This document shows positions 27,101-34,953 of a stretch of DNA of 64,000 nt, in pieces. The position numbers were made by a program, and so were the translations under genes. The stretch's first letter is position 1, and every line of letters begins with the position of its first letter. Origin of the DNA: Corallococcus macrosporus DSM 14697 (GTDB lineage Bacteria; Myxococcota; Myxococcia; Myxococcales; Myxococcaceae); contig NZ_CP022203.1 of the NCBI RefSeq assembly GCF_002305895.1, forward strand, positions 7,412,001-7,476,000, read 5' to 3'. The notes under the pieces were generated by a model. The model had not been told where the DNA came from. It saw nothing but the letters and a program-made list of their open reading frames with translations, and ran no database searches.

Positions 27101-27844
27101 ATGGGCGCGGTGCGGGATTTGGTCTCCCTGGGCCTCAAGGTGCGCACGGACAACCGCCTCAAGGTGCGCCAGCCGCTGTCGCGCGCGGACGTCATCCTGG
27201 CGCGCAAGGAGCTGACGGACCGCGTGGCCGTGTACAGAGCGCTCATCGCGGACGAGCTGAACGTCCACGAGGTGCGCTTCGTGGACCCGGGCAGCCCCGA
27301 GGCCAACGTGGTGCGCTTCCGCGTCCGGCCCAACCTGCGCGCGGTGGGCGGGCGGCTGGGCCCCAAGCTGGCCCCGGTGCGCAAGGCCTTCGACACGGGC
27401 GACGGCGCCGCGCTGCACCGCGAGCTGCTCCAGACGGGCCGCGTGGCCCTGACGGTGGCCGGCGAGGACCTGGTCTTCACGCCCGAGGAGCTGGAGACGC
27501 TGGTGGAGGCCAACCCCGGCTACGCCGCCGCGGGCATGGGCGTGGGCGTGGTGGTGCTGCACACCGAGCTGACCGAAGCCCTGGTGGACGAGGGCCTGGT
27601 GCGCGAGCTGCTCGCCCGCGTGCAGGGCGCGCGCAAGGACCTGGAGCTGGGCTACACGGACCGCATCCAGCTCTGGGTGGACGGCGACGCGCGCGTGAAG
27701 CGCGTCACGGACGAGGCGCGGGAGCTGATTGCGCGGGAGACGCTGGCCTCCAGCGTCCTCGTGGGCCCCGAGGGCCTCACCGGCCAGGAAGAGGAGGTCA
27801 GCCTCAACGGCCTGCCCGCGCGCATCCGCGTGGCGCGGGCCTGA
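24101..27844 (+). CDS. ileS: Isoleucyl-tRNA synthetase with an extra domain after the KMSKS loop
   Basis: A 1247-residue class I synthetase that charges tRNA-Ile. The HIGH motif is HNGH (62-65, in PPTANGLPHNGH). The editing domain is present (VVWTTTPWTLPSN and GTGIVHIAPAFGEDDYE), and the KMSKS equivalent is KESKSKGN (661-668). Normally about a dozen residues separate this from the (Y)GADALRW segment. Here it is about 120 residues, to GADAFRWFFYAASPTWSNTRHS near 791; the insert contains a compact beta-rich stretch (GVALIAREDLEGLDIQEGA, later PRLAPAERVVVKDPAAK). The anticodon-binding domain follows (NWYLRRSRSRFW). Length and HNGH form suggest the longer type 2 IleRS. No T-box leader is seen. 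Confidence 0.95.
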   Translation: MPETPPSLFDAVPAEMDFPSDERRIQAFWKDRRIFERTLETREGAPSFVFYEGPPTANGLPHNGHVLTRVIKDLFPRFKTMTGHYVPRKAGWDTHGLPVEVEVEKELRIHGKAEIERYGVEPFTERCIESVFRYTSEWERLTERIGFWVDLNQAYVTYHRPFVESVWWALAELHRKGLLYQGHKVVWWWPQGGTALSAAEVGLGYKTVDDPSVYVAFPLRDAPDTALVVWTTTPWTLPSNMYAAVNPNVDYVTVDAGERKLIVAAALREALAKKLKTELPVLATQKGSDLVGRRYQPPFDVYHQRAGEARLPLKDGGEDAQAWRVLGADFVTLDSGTGIVHIAPAFGEDDYEAFRKDMARFAQPDALELFCAVKPDGTFSDEVPLVAGRFVKDADKDLQRHLKERGLVLFTEQYKHEYPFCWRADDDPLIQFARPAWYIRTTSVKDEAIANNRAVNWVPEHIKEGRFGDFLANNVDWALSRERYWGTPLPLWVHSETGEVEAISSLQALREKPGNNLAAVEAELNAFLEGKPHEANAKHLIVHKPWIDKVTFEKPGTPGQFRRVPEVVDVWFDSGCMPFAQWGFPHAPGSREIFNRAFPADFISEAIDQTRGWFYSLLMVSTLLFDEETQARIGLTPRRGWPQPYKSCIVLGHVSDKEGRKESKSKGNYTPPEIILDDVRMDFAVLTAAEAGVPGEPGVALIAREDLEGLDIQEGARVQLFRPDRPEVSITATVKAHKKLKRRVVLLAPAELQALGVAPSARGASVMPVEVPRLAPAERVVVKDPAAKAPGADAFRWFFYAASPTWSNTRHSLSNVRLLQKDFQVKLRNVYSFFTIYANIDGFNPAAGNADAADAPWEAIRRSQGWREVKARPVLDRWILSEVHLTLRDVTRALETYQVYDAAQRLVALVDALSNWYLRRSRSRFWAPGFEQDKHDAYFTLYEALTTLTATVAPFIPFFTDEMWGNLVRKPWPTSQPESVHLARFPTVDEALIDEGLAAEMGAVRDLVSLGLKVRTDNRLKVRQPLSRADVILARKELTDRVAVYRALIADELNVHEVRFVDPGSPEANVVRFRVRPNLRAVGGRLGPKLAPVRKAFDTGDGAALHRELLQTGRVALTVAGEDLVFTPEELETLVEANPGYAAAGMGVGVVVLHTELTEALVDEGLVRELLARVQGARKDLELGYTDRIQLWVDGDARVKRVTDEARELIARETLASSVLVGPEGLTGQEEEVSLNGLPARIRVARA

Positions 27845-27859
27845 GCCGGAAGAAGAAAC

Positions 27860-27890
27860 GGGCTGCCTCATCCCCGCGATGAGGCAGCCC
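27860..27890 (+). terminator. Terminator hairpin after ileS
   Basis: A perfect 12-base stem (GGGCTGCCTCAT at 27860-27871 with 27879-27890) closes a 7-base loop, 16 bases after the ileS stop. Confidence 0.8.
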
Positions 27891-27905
27891 GCAGGTCACG
27901 GCACA

Positions 27906-27945
27906 CCGGCGTGGCCCCTCCCACGTGAAGCAGGGGCCACACCGG
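27906..27945 (-). terminator. Terminator hairpin for the convergent GH26-like gene
   Basis: GTGGCCCCT (27911-27919) pairs with AGGGGCCAC (27932-27940). Outer CCGG arms at 27906-27909 and 27942-27945 extend the stem past a one-base mismatch. It lies just beyond the stop of the minus-strand gene. Confidence 0.6.
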
Positions 27946-27952
27946 CCTTCAC

Positions 27953-28615
27953 TCAGTCCGCCGTGAAGGTCGTGTCGTTCCGGTACAGCAGCGTCTGGGA
28001 CCAGTTGGACGTGTAGACGTACGCGTCACCCGGGTACGTCGCCGTGAGGTCCGCGGCGGAGATGTCGTAGTTCGGGTTCCAGTCGAACTCGAAGCCCGCA
28101 TTGGGCTGCGCCGTGCGCATGGCCGTCACGATGCGGCGGAAGCACGCGGCGAAGTTCGCCTGCTGGCCGTTGCCGGAGTACCAGGGCATCCAGCTCCCGC
28201 TGAACTCCCAGCCCACGCGGATGATGCTGCGCTGCAGGCCCGCGTTGGCCATGTTGTTGGCCAGGTTCCGGAAGCGGAAGTCGTAGGCGCCCGTCGCGCA
28301 CGTCGCCAGCGAGCCCTGCCCGGAGGGGAACATGGACACGGAGTAGTTGAGGCGGCGGCCCGCCTTCGCCTTCACCCACGCGCCCCAGGCGTTCAACTGC
28401 CAGGACGGGTTTTCGATGTTGCCCCAGTTGTCCTTCGGCTGGTGCCCCTGCCCCATGGGCAGCTCGTACCCGAGCCAGGCGGAGTACGCGTTGATGAGGT
28501 TGGGCACGTCGTAGATTTCACCGCGGTACACGCCCGTGATGGGCTGTGCGCTCGCGCTCGACACCGCCAACACCGTGGCGATGGCGCAGAGCAGCGTTCC
28601 AGCTCCCAGCTTCAT
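27953..28615 (-). CDS. GH26-like secreted glycoside hydrolase, apparently shortened
   Basis: A 220-residue protein with a signal peptide (cleavage after SSASA). LIRVGWEFSGSWMPWYSGN-type sequence (here RSIIRVGWEFSGSWMPW) matches the acid/base Glu region of GH26-like mannanases and related clan-A enzymes, and FEFDWNPNYD follows. In that family a strand reading like YPGDAYVDYIGLD normally leads to the second half of the barrel with the nucleophile Glu. Here the chain reads YPGDAYVYTSNWSQTLLYRN and ends within 20 residues. The second catalytic Glu is therefore missing and the gene may be a truncated product. A GGAG site stands 8 bases before the ATG. Confidence 0.65.
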   Translation of the reverse strand: MKLGAGTLLCAIATVLAVSSASAQPITGVYRGEIYDVPNLINAYSAWLGYELPMGQGHQPKDNWGNIENPSWQLNAWGAWVKAKAGRRLNYSVSMFPSGQGSLATCATGAYDFRFRNLANNMANAGLQRSIIRVGWEFSGSWMPWYSGNGQQANFAACFRRIVTAMRTAQPNAGFEFDWNPNYDISAADLTATYPGDAYVYTSNWSQTLLYRNDTTFTAD

Positions 28616-28706
28616 GACAACACTCCCTGACTTCGAGCCTTTCCTCACATACAGTCTTTTCTCGATTACTGAAATTCAAGACGCGCTGTCAATCGCGACC
28701 CAGGCC

Positions 28707-28725
28707 CCTGTTCGTCGCGAACAGG
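28707..28725. promoter_or_regulatory. Perfect 8+3+8 palindrome upstream of the TonB-dependent receptor
   Basis: CCTGTTCG (28707-28714) and CGAACAGG (28718-28725) are perfect inverted repeats around TCG, 130 bases before the receptor start and 92 bases from the divergent GH26-like start. It is a likely operator for one or both genes; the regulator is unknown. Confidence 0.5.
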
Positions 28726-28854
28726 CCCTCTCCGAGGGAGCCGCACTCACGGTGCTGCCGTGGGCGCCGCGCCTTGACCGGCCAGTCGCAATCCTCGATA
28801 AGCGGCTCGCGCCTCGGTTGAGACTGCGACGCAAAACCAAAAACTGGATTGCGG

Positions 28855-31362
28855 ATGTTCTCGGCATTCACCTCGCTCGCCCTGCTGCTCTCGGCGTCTC
28901 CCGCGGCGCCGGCGCCCGCGGCGCCGCCCGCTCCTTCCGAAACCGCGCCCTCACAGGTCCAGCCGCCCAGCCGCATCGACAGCGTCGACGTGCCCTATCC
29001 GGCGGCGGAGCTGGCCGCGGGGCGCGAGGCGGACGTCCTCCTGCGCCTCACCATCGACGAGCACGGCGTGGTGACGGAGTCGGAGGTGGTGCGCTCTGCG
29101 GGAGAGGCCTTCGACGAGGCGATTCGCACCGCCAGCCGCTCCTTCCGCTTCGAGCCCGCGCGCGTGGGCGGGGAGCCGGTCGCCTGCCAGATTGAGCTGC
29201 TCCACGCGTTCCGGCTGGACCCGGCCGCCTCCGCCGTCCCGCCAGCGCCTGAAGCCGCGCCCGAGCCCGCGCCACCGCCCGCGCGGGCGGAGGCGCCCGC
29301 GCCGCCGCCCCCGGAGGAGAAGACGCTGGAGACCACGGTGTCCGGGCGCTCGGAGGCGGAGCGGCGGCGCCAGTCCGCGGAGGCCGTGCGCGTGGTCAGC
29401 ACCACCCGGGCGCGGGCCCGCTCGGTGGACATGGGCCAGGTGCTGGCGGCGCAGGAGGGCGTGGAGGTGCGCCGCAGCGGCGGCCTGGGGAGCACCATCC
29501 GCTTCTCCCTGAACGGGCTGACGGACGACCAGATTCGCTTCTTCCTGGACGGCGTGCCCCTGGACCTCTCCGGCTACCCCTTCGGCTTCGCCAACGTGCC
29601 GGTGAACCTGGTCGACTCGATTCAAATCTACCGGGGCGTGGTGCCCTCCCGCTTCGGCGCCGACGCGCTGGGCGGCGCCGTCAACCTCACCACCGCGCCG
29701 CTCCAACAAGGGGCCCATGGCGCCGTGTCGCTCCAGGGTGGCGCCTTCGGCACGTACCGGCTGACGCTGGGCGGCGGCTACCGGCCCGCCGAGCACGGCT
29801 TCTACACGCGCGCCCACCTCTTCGCGGACACCACCCGGAACGACTACCGGGTGGACGTGGAGGACGCCGACGACAGCGGGCAGGTTCGCGACGTCACCGT
29901 GAAGCGCTTCCATGACGGCTACCAGGCGCTGGGCGGCGGGCTCGAGGCCGGCTTCGAGCAGGCCGGCTGGGCGGACCGCGTCGCCCTGCGCGTCTTCGGC
30001 TCCGGCTTCGACAAGGACCTCCAGCACAACCAGGTGATGAGCGGCGGCCCCTTCGGCGAGGCGCGCTACGGCGCCACCTCGGCCGGCACCCAGCTCCTCT
30101 ACGAGAAGGCCTTCACCGACGCGGTCCGCTTCGACGCGCTGGCCGGCTACGCGTGGCAGGCCACCGACTTCCAGGACACGTCCCCGTGGGTCTACGACTG
30201 GTTCGGCAACCGCGTGCGCGAGCGGCGGGAAGCGGGCGAGCTGGGCGGCGACGCCACGGACCAGACGCTGTGGCAGCAGTCCTTCTACGGCCGCGCCAAC
30301 GCGAGCTGGGCGCTCACGCCCACGCAGACGTTGCGGCTCGCCTTCGCGCCCACCCTCTCCCGCCGCACCGGCGAGGAGCGGCGGCTGGCCAGCCCCAGTG
30401 ACGCGGACCCGCTCTCCGCGGACCGGGACATCCTCACCGCCGTCACTGGCCTGGAGTACCAGCTCAACGCCTTCAACGACGCGCTGGAGCTGATTGTCTT
30501 CGCCAAGGACTACCTCTACGCGGCCCGGGCCCAGCAGCTTCAACCCACCGGCGCGTGGCTGAGCAAGGACCGCGACCTGCATCAGCTCGGCGGCGGCGCG
30601 GCCATCCGGCTGCGCGTGGCCGAGCCCATCTACGTCAAGGTCAGCTACGAGCGCGCCACGCGGCTGCCGCGCATGGACGAGCTGTTCGGCAACGGCGTCC
30701 TCGTCCGGGAGAACCTGGACCTGGCGCCGGAGACCAGCCACAACGTGAACGCGGGCCTGGCCACCGCGCCCCTGCGCACCCGGCTGGGCGTGTTCCGGGG
30801 AGAGCTGAACGGCTTCGCCCGGCTCGCGCAGGACCTCATCATGCTCGCCGGCAGGGAGCGCGACTGGACGTACCAGAACGTCTACGGGGCGCGGGCGCTG
30901 GGCATCGAGGGCGCGACGGGCTGGAGCGCTCCAGGCGGCTGGCTGCACGTGGACGCCAACGCCACCTTCCAGGACATCCGCAACACGTCCAGCCAGGGCA
31001 CCTTCGGCGCCTTCGAGGGGCAGCGGCTGCCCAACCGGCCCTGGCTCCTCTTCAACGCCACCGCGCGCCTGTCGCTGCGGGGCGTGGCCACCGCGGAGGA
31101 CGAGCTGTCCCCCTTCTGGACCGCGCGCTACGTCCACGGCTTCTTCCGCAACTGGGGCGGCCTGGGCGCGGCCGGCACGAAGGAGACCATCGACAGCCAG
31201 TTCGCCCAGGCCGCGGGGGTTGGCTACAAGGTCCGCCTCAACGGCTTCTCGCTGGGCCTCAGCACCGAGCTGGACAACCTCACCGACGCGAGGCTGTTCG
31301 ACTTCTTCGGCGTCCAGCGGCCCGGCCGCTCGGGCTGGCTCAAGGCCACCGTGGAGTACTGA
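28855..31362 (+). CDS. TonB-dependent receptor with N-terminal TonB-like domain
   Basis: An 835-residue outer-membrane receptor. The signal peptide is followed by a TonB C-terminal-like domain (about residues 38-118: VPYPAAELAAGREADVLLRLTIDEHGVV, SRSFRFEPARVGGEPVA), a Pro/Ala linker, then the plug domain from about 155 (VLAAQEGVEVRRSGGLGSTIRFSLNG, FFLDGVPLDLSGYPFG). The beta-barrel ends in a terminal aromatic strand (KATVEY). Such TonB-receptor fusions occur in myxobacterial siderophore systems, with MxcH as an example from memory. The ATG at 28855 is chosen over a TTG two codons earlier. It is convergent with an iron-regulated operon, which makes a ferri-siderophore or other metal-chelate substrate likely. 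Confidence 0.88.
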   Translation: MFSAFTSLALLLSASPAAPAPAAPPAPSETAPSQVQPPSRIDSVDVPYPAAELAAGREADVLLRLTIDEHGVVTESEVVRSAGEAFDEAIRTASRSFRFEPARVGGEPVACQIELLHAFRLDPAASAVPPAPEAAPEPAPPPARAEAPAPPPPEEKTLETTVSGRSEAERRRQSAEAVRVVSTTRARARSVDMGQVLAAQEGVEVRRSGGLGSTIRFSLNGLTDDQIRFFLDGVPLDLSGYPFGFANVPVNLVDSIQIYRGVVPSRFGADALGGAVNLTTAPLQQGAHGAVSLQGGAFGTYRLTLGGGYRPAEHGFYTRAHLFADTTRNDYRVDVEDADDSGQVRDVTVKRFHDGYQALGGGLEAGFEQAGWADRVALRVFGSGFDKDLQHNQVMSGGPFGEARYGATSAGTQLLYEKAFTDAVRFDALAGYAWQATDFQDTSPWVYDWFGNRVRERREAGELGGDATDQTLWQQSFYGRANASWALTPTQTLRLAFAPTLSRRTGEERRLASPSDADPLSADRDILTAVTGLEYQLNAFNDALELIVFAKDYLYAARAQQLQPTGAWLSKDRDLHQLGGGAAIRLRVAEPIYVKVSYERATRLPRMDELFGNGVLVRENLDLAPETSHNVNAGLATAPLRTRLGVFRGELNGFARLAQDLIMLAGRERDWTYQNVYGARALGIEGATGWSAPGGWLHVDANATFQDIRNTSSQGTFGAFEGQRLPNRPWLLFNATARLSLRGVATAEDELSPFWTARYVHGFFRNWGGLGAAGTKETIDSQFAQAAGVGYKVRLNGFSLGLSTELDNLTDARLFDFFGVQRPGRSGWLKATVEY

Positions 31363-31370
31363 AGCACGGC

Positions 31371-31399
31371 GCCGCCCGCGTCATGCACACGCGGGCGGC
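31371..31399. terminator. Bidirectional terminator between convergent genes
   Basis: GCCGCCCGCGT (31371-31381) pairs perfectly with 31389-31399 over a 7-base loop, between the stops of the TonB-dependent receptor and the MxcI-like gene. Confidence 0.75.
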
Positions 31400-31415
31400 A
31401 CCGGGGACGGCGGGC

Positions 31416-32645
31416 TCAGCGCACCTTCACGAACTGGTAGGCCCAGCCCAGCGTCTCGAAGCGCTTCACCGCGGTGCCGTTGCCGTTCAGCTCCCACACG
31501 GCGGTGGACGCGTAGTCCGCGGTGGGCAGCAGCAGGAAGGTCCGCCCCTCGATGGTGAAGGCGTAGTAGCCGCCCGCAATCCAATCCAGGCCTTCAATGG
31601 GCGCGCCCTCGCCCGTCTCCACGTTCACCTGCCACAGCTTCCAGTGCATGCCGTTGGTGACGTCGGCCGCCGTCGGCGCCTCGCTCAGCGTCGGGCTGTC
31701 GTCATGGAAGGCCGCCACCACGCCCACGTTGTTGCCCAGGTACCGGAACGCCGCCGTCTGGCGCCCGCCCACCATGGACGACAGCGAGTGCTCCCAGTCC
31801 CCGTCAATGGCGCGCGTGTTCGCATTGAAGCGCACCGCGCAGGTCTCCGGGGCGGTGTCGTCCACCACGGGCGCGCCCGCGCTGAACACCCAGTTGCTGA
31901 AGTAGATGTTGCCGTTCTCGTCCTTCGTGGCCACGTCCAGGCCCGGGCACGGCGCCTCCAGCAGCTCCACCAGGCTGTCATCCGCGTGGGAGTAGACGGC
32001 AATCTGCGAGCTGGGGGAGAAGCGGTAGTAGTTGGCGTCCGTCCAGTAGAAGGGCTGGAACGAGTAGCCGCCATGCGCCACCACGCCGCGGTCGAAGCTG
32101 GCCTTCACCACCAGCCCGTCGCGCTCCGTCACCAGCCCCGGCGACTCCACCGGGCCGGAGATGGTCATCGCCTCCGGGTTCCACACGATGCGCCGGGACT
32201 CCTCCAACTGCATGTACGCGGACGTCCCGTCCACGAAGTGGTTGTGGTACAGCGGCGCCGTCGTCAGGCCATAGTTGGCGAAGCTGATACGCCCCGACTC
32301 CTGGAAGCGCCCGCTGTCGAACACCGTGTACCGGGTGAGCTCGGGCGCCTCGCCCGCGCCGACGAAGAGCTTGCCGTCCACGGCGCCAATCGTCGCGAAG
32401 CCGGAGTGCTCGCTCGCCTGCTCCAGGTCGATGCTCGTCACGTCGAGCGAGTTGAACACGCTCACGTACGTGGCCGAGCCGGACTGCCCGAAGACGGACG
32501 TGGCCAGGCTGTACACCGGCCCGGTCTCCGTCTCATCGGGGGTCGGCGTGGGCTCCGGGTCCGACGAGCCGCACGCGGTCAGCGAGGCCGCGAGGAGGAT
32601 GAGGGACGAGGTGGATGCAGTCGCCAGACAGCTGCGCTTGCGCAT
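31416..32645 (-). CDS. MxcI-like lipoprotein (DUF4374-like), iron operon
   Basis: A 409-residue lipoprotein with lipobox SLTAC (Cys25) followed by a Pro/Thr/Glu linker. The mature part looks like a beta-propeller, with repeats such as FATIGAVDGKLFVGAGEAPELTRY and QTAAFRYLGNNVGVVAAFHDD. It resembles the proteins called MxcI in myxochelin siderophore loci and the DUF4374 group, both found with iron uptake genes; the name is from memory. The ATG at 32645 has GGAG six bases upstream; a TTG four codons earlier is less likely. It ends the operon that begins at 34773. Confidence 0.75.
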   Translation of the reverse strand: MRKRSCLATASTSSLILLAASLTACGSSDPEPTPTPDETETGPVYSLATSVFGQSGSATYVSVFNSLDVTSIDLEQASEHSGFATIGAVDGKLFVGAGEAPELTRYTVFDSGRFQESGRISFANYGLTTAPLYHNHFVDGTSAYMQLEESRRIVWNPEAMTISGPVESPGLVTERDGLVVKASFDRGVVAHGGYSFQPFYWTDANYYRFSPSSQIAVYSHADDSLVELLEAPCPGLDVATKDENGNIYFSNWVFSAGAPVVDDTAPETCAVRFNANTRAIDGDWEHSLSSMVGGRQTAAFRYLGNNVGVVAAFHDDSPTLSEAPTAADVTNGMHWKLWQVNVETGEGAPIEGLDWIAGGYYAFTIEGRTFLLLPTADYASTAVWELNGNGTAVKRFETLGWAYQFVKVR

Positions 32646-32675
32646 GGGCTTCTCCAAGAAGGGTACAGCGTGGTC

Positions 32676-34202
32676 TCAGGCGGGCACCGCGGCGGGCATC
32701 GCCGTCGGGGCCTTCTTCTGAAGTCGGGAGATGGCGTGGCCCGCGCCGGCCAGCAGCGCCGCGAGCAGGAAGAGCCCCAGCTCGGTCGCGAGCACGAACG
32801 CGGAGTCCGCGGTCAGGGGGAGCCGCTGCATCCGGGCCGCGTCGATGAAGGGCACGGCGAAGAGCCCCGCGCTGGCGAGGAGGAGCAGGCGCTGGGCGGA
32901 CCCGGCGGGAGCGCCGCCCACCCACGCGAAGGCCACGCACAGCGCCCAGGCCACGAAGAAGGCGGCGTGCTCCCACCGGGGACGGTCCGCCAGCTCCGCG
33001 GGCACCAGTTGGTTCGCCAGGAAGAGCACCGCCACCGCCACCGGGAGCCCGGCGCACACGCCCGACGTCAGCTTCGCGAGCACGGTGTCGAAGCGGCTCT
33101 TGCCCTGCAGGCGCCGCCGCTCCAGCCAGAGCAGGTTGCCCGCGAGGATGCCGAACGCCATCAGCCAGGAGAGCAGCGCGTAGAGCACCTTCGCGGGGAA
33201 GCCGGCCCAGGTCGCGAAGTGCAGCCCGTACAGCGGGTCCATCACCTGCGTGTAGAGCGTGCCGCCGCCCGTCTCCCGCGACCAGAGGACCTCACCGTCA
33301 CGTGCCACCCGCAGGTGCGTGAAGGCGTGCAGCGAGCCCTCCATCTCTCCCGGAAGATGGACCGTGCCGTTGGCGTCGCCCAGGTGGTCGAAGAAGAACC
33401 AGCTGTGCTCCGACTGGGGGAAGCGCGCCTTGGCCAGCGCCAGCGCCTGGGCCAGGTCGGGAGGGCCGCCGGGCTGTCCGGAGGGCGCGGGCGGCGTGGG
33501 CCAGTCCACGGCCACCTCGATGGCGTTCGCGTCACCGTCCAGCGCGGAGGACACCACCGCCGGCGAGTACCAGTCCGACAGGCAGAGGATTCCGCCGGTG
33601 AGGGCGAAGACGAAGAGGAAGGGCGAGCTGATGACGCCAATCACCTTGTGCGCGTCCGACCAGAGCGCCCGGCGTGACGTCTCCGGGCGGAACTGCACCA
33701 ACTCCCGCGCCAGCCGCCCCAGTTGGAGGAGCACGCCGGTGACGACGAGCAGCAGCAGCACCCCGGAGGCGATTCCCGCCAGGTACTTGCCGAAGGGCAG
33801 CGGCTCCAGGAAGTGCATCGCGTTGAGGAACTCGCCCAGGTCGCTGCGCTCGCCGAGCTGCTGGCCGGACACCGGGTCCAACCAGGTGGAGTGGATGGCG
33901 CCGTCGGGCGACATGCGCCACAGCCGCATCCAGGGCTCCTCGGCGGTGGGCAGGGAGATGCCGAACCAGAGGGGCTTCGCCGCGGTCTCCGCCTCCGCCA
34001 GCGTCTGGGCCAGTTGGACGGCCTGCGCCTCCGGCACCGCGATGGGCGCCCGGAACGTGGGCTCCTGCCACGGCGCCAGCTCCTCCGCGAAGAGCGCGAA
34101 GGAGCCCAGGAAGAAGAGCACGAAGAGAATCAGTGACGACAGCACGCCCGCCCAGGCGTGCGCGTCCCAGAGGATGGAGTACGACCGGGGAGACAGCTTC
34201 AC
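32676..34202 (-). CDS. PepSY-associated transmembrane protein, iron operon
   Basis: A 508-residue inner-membrane protein. Its start, LSPRSYSILWDAHAWAGVLSSLILFVLFFLGSFALF, is the classic first helix of PepSY_TM proteins. A periplasmic PepSY-like region follows, then HKVIGVISSPFLFVFALTGGILCL, a second soluble part, and six or so further helices towards the C-terminus. Some relatives reduce ferric siderophores (FoxB, for example), so ferric reduction or siderophore release at the inner membrane is a reasonable inference. The GTG at 34202 overlaps the stop of the upstream gene (GTGA), showing coupling. Confidence 0.82.
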   Translation of the reverse strand: MKLSPRSYSILWDAHAWAGVLSSLILFVLFFLGSFALFAEELAPWQEPTFRAPIAVPEAQAVQLAQTLAEAETAAKPLWFGISLPTAEEPWMRLWRMSPDGAIHSTWLDPVSGQQLGERSDLGEFLNAMHFLEPLPFGKYLAGIASGVLLLLVVTGVLLQLGRLARELVQFRPETSRRALWSDAHKVIGVISSPFLFVFALTGGILCLSDWYSPAVVSSALDGDANAIEVAVDWPTPPAPSGQPGGPPDLAQALALAKARFPQSEHSWFFFDHLGDANGTVHLPGEMEGSLHAFTHLRVARDGEVLWSRETGGGTLYTQVMDPLYGLHFATWAGFPAKVLYALLSWLMAFGILAGNLLWLERRRLQGKSRFDTVLAKLTSGVCAGLPVAVAVLFLANQLVPAELADRPRWEHAAFFVAWALCVAFAWVGGAPAGSAQRLLLLASAGLFAVPFIDAARMQRLPLTADSAFVLATELGLFLLAALLAGAGHAISRLQKKAPTAMPAAVPA

Positions 34203-34462
34203 GTGAGCACCAGGATGACCGACGACACCACCGCCACCAGCGCCGAGCCCGCCCAGGCCCGCGCGCCGCTCCGGGCCAGCAGCGCCAGACACGCCGCGGC
34301 GGCCATGGCCGGCAACGCGACGAGGTAGGCGAGCAGGTACCGGACGTCCAGGGAGGCGGGCAGCACCGCCGCCAGCGCCAGCGTCGCCAGCACCGCGGCC
34401 GCGGGCGCCACCGTCACCGCGGCGCTGATGCGCGCCGCGCCATGTTCATGCTTCTGAGCCAT
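34199..34462 (-). CDS. Small membrane protein, DUF3649-like
   Basis: An 87-residue protein with three hydrophobic helices (about residues 12-32, 37-57 and 65-85). Size, helix pattern and place between a DUF3325-like gene and a PepSY gene fit DUF3649, a family seen in iron-uptake operons; the sequence match is weak. The ATG at 34462 overlaps the upstream stop (TGATG), and the gene's own stop overlaps the PepSY start. The open frame to 34858 is an antiframe of the upstream gene. Confidence 0.6.
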   Translation of the reverse strand: MAQKHEHGAARISAAVTVAPAAAVLATLALAAVLPASLDVRYLLAYLVALPAMAAAACLALLARSGARAWAGSALVAVVSSVILVLT

Positions 34463-34773
34463 CAGCGCGTCCCCACCCAGGCCAGCACCAGCCCCACCGC
34501 GCTGAGCGGCACCGCCCACCGCGTGGCGCGCGGCCACAGCGGCCCACACAGCGCCAGCACCGGCGTGGCCAGCATCACCACCACCGTGGCCGTCGTCAGC
34601 CCCACGCCGGGCCCCTGCGCCTTCACGCCCACGGCCACGCCCACCAGGCACGCCACGGCGCCCACGCCGCGCGCCCACCCACGGTGACGCGTCAGGACGC
34701 TCTGGGGAGCGCGGGCCGTGACGGACAGGAGCACGGCGATGCCCAGCAGGATGAGCAGGGTCGAGACCGCCAT
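34462..34773 (-). CDS. Small membrane protein, DUF3325-like, first gene of the iron operon
   Basis: A 103-residue protein with three or four hydrophobic helices (about residues 3-20, 33-50, 57-77 and 85-100) and a basic loop (RAPQSVLTRHRGWARG). Its size and neighbours suggest the DUF3325 family. A Fur-type palindrome lies 24 bases upstream of the start, so the four-gene operon running leftward is probably repressed by iron. Confidence 0.6.
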   Translation of the reverse strand: MAVSTLLILLGIAVLLSVTARAPQSVLTRHRGWARGVGAVACLVGVAVGVKAQGPGVGLTTATVVVMLATPVLALCGPLWPRATRWAVPLSAVGLVLAWVGTR

Positions 34774-34797
34774 GTTCTCCTCGGAACAAAGCGCTAC

Positions 34798-34812
34798 TGA
34801 GAATCACTCTCA
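34798..34812 (-). promoter_or_regulatory. Fur box upstream of the iron operon
   Basis: TGAGA-ATCAC-TCTCA has perfect five-base arms and, read on the minus strand, TTGAGAGTGATTCTCA, close to the Fur consensus core. It lies in an AT-rich patch just before the first gene of the leftward operon. Confidence 0.7.
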
Positions 34813-34953
34813 ATATCGGAACAAGGCCATATGAAACCCGGCCGCGTGACGATGTCAAGGCATGCGCTCAGACGAGGAAGGCGCGCTGGCTCGGCATACC
34901 GCGCACAGCGGGACGGAGCCGCGCGAGGCCCCGTCCCGCGGTGTCACCCTCCG

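Noticed and set aside
24026-27871. A 1281-residue open frame on the minus strand across ileS
   Set aside because: It lies entirely antisense to a certain synthetase gene and its translation is a His/Arg/Gly/Ala-rich string without any domain, a by-product of high third-position GC.
28707-28725. LexA/SOS box
   Set aside because: The arms read GTTC then GAAC from left to right, opposite in order to the Gram-positive type GAAC-N4-GTTC box, and the spacing does not fit.
30555-33677. A 1040-residue plus-strand frame over the receptor end and the iron operon
   Set aside because: It spans genes on both strands in the wrong frame and has no recognisable domain.
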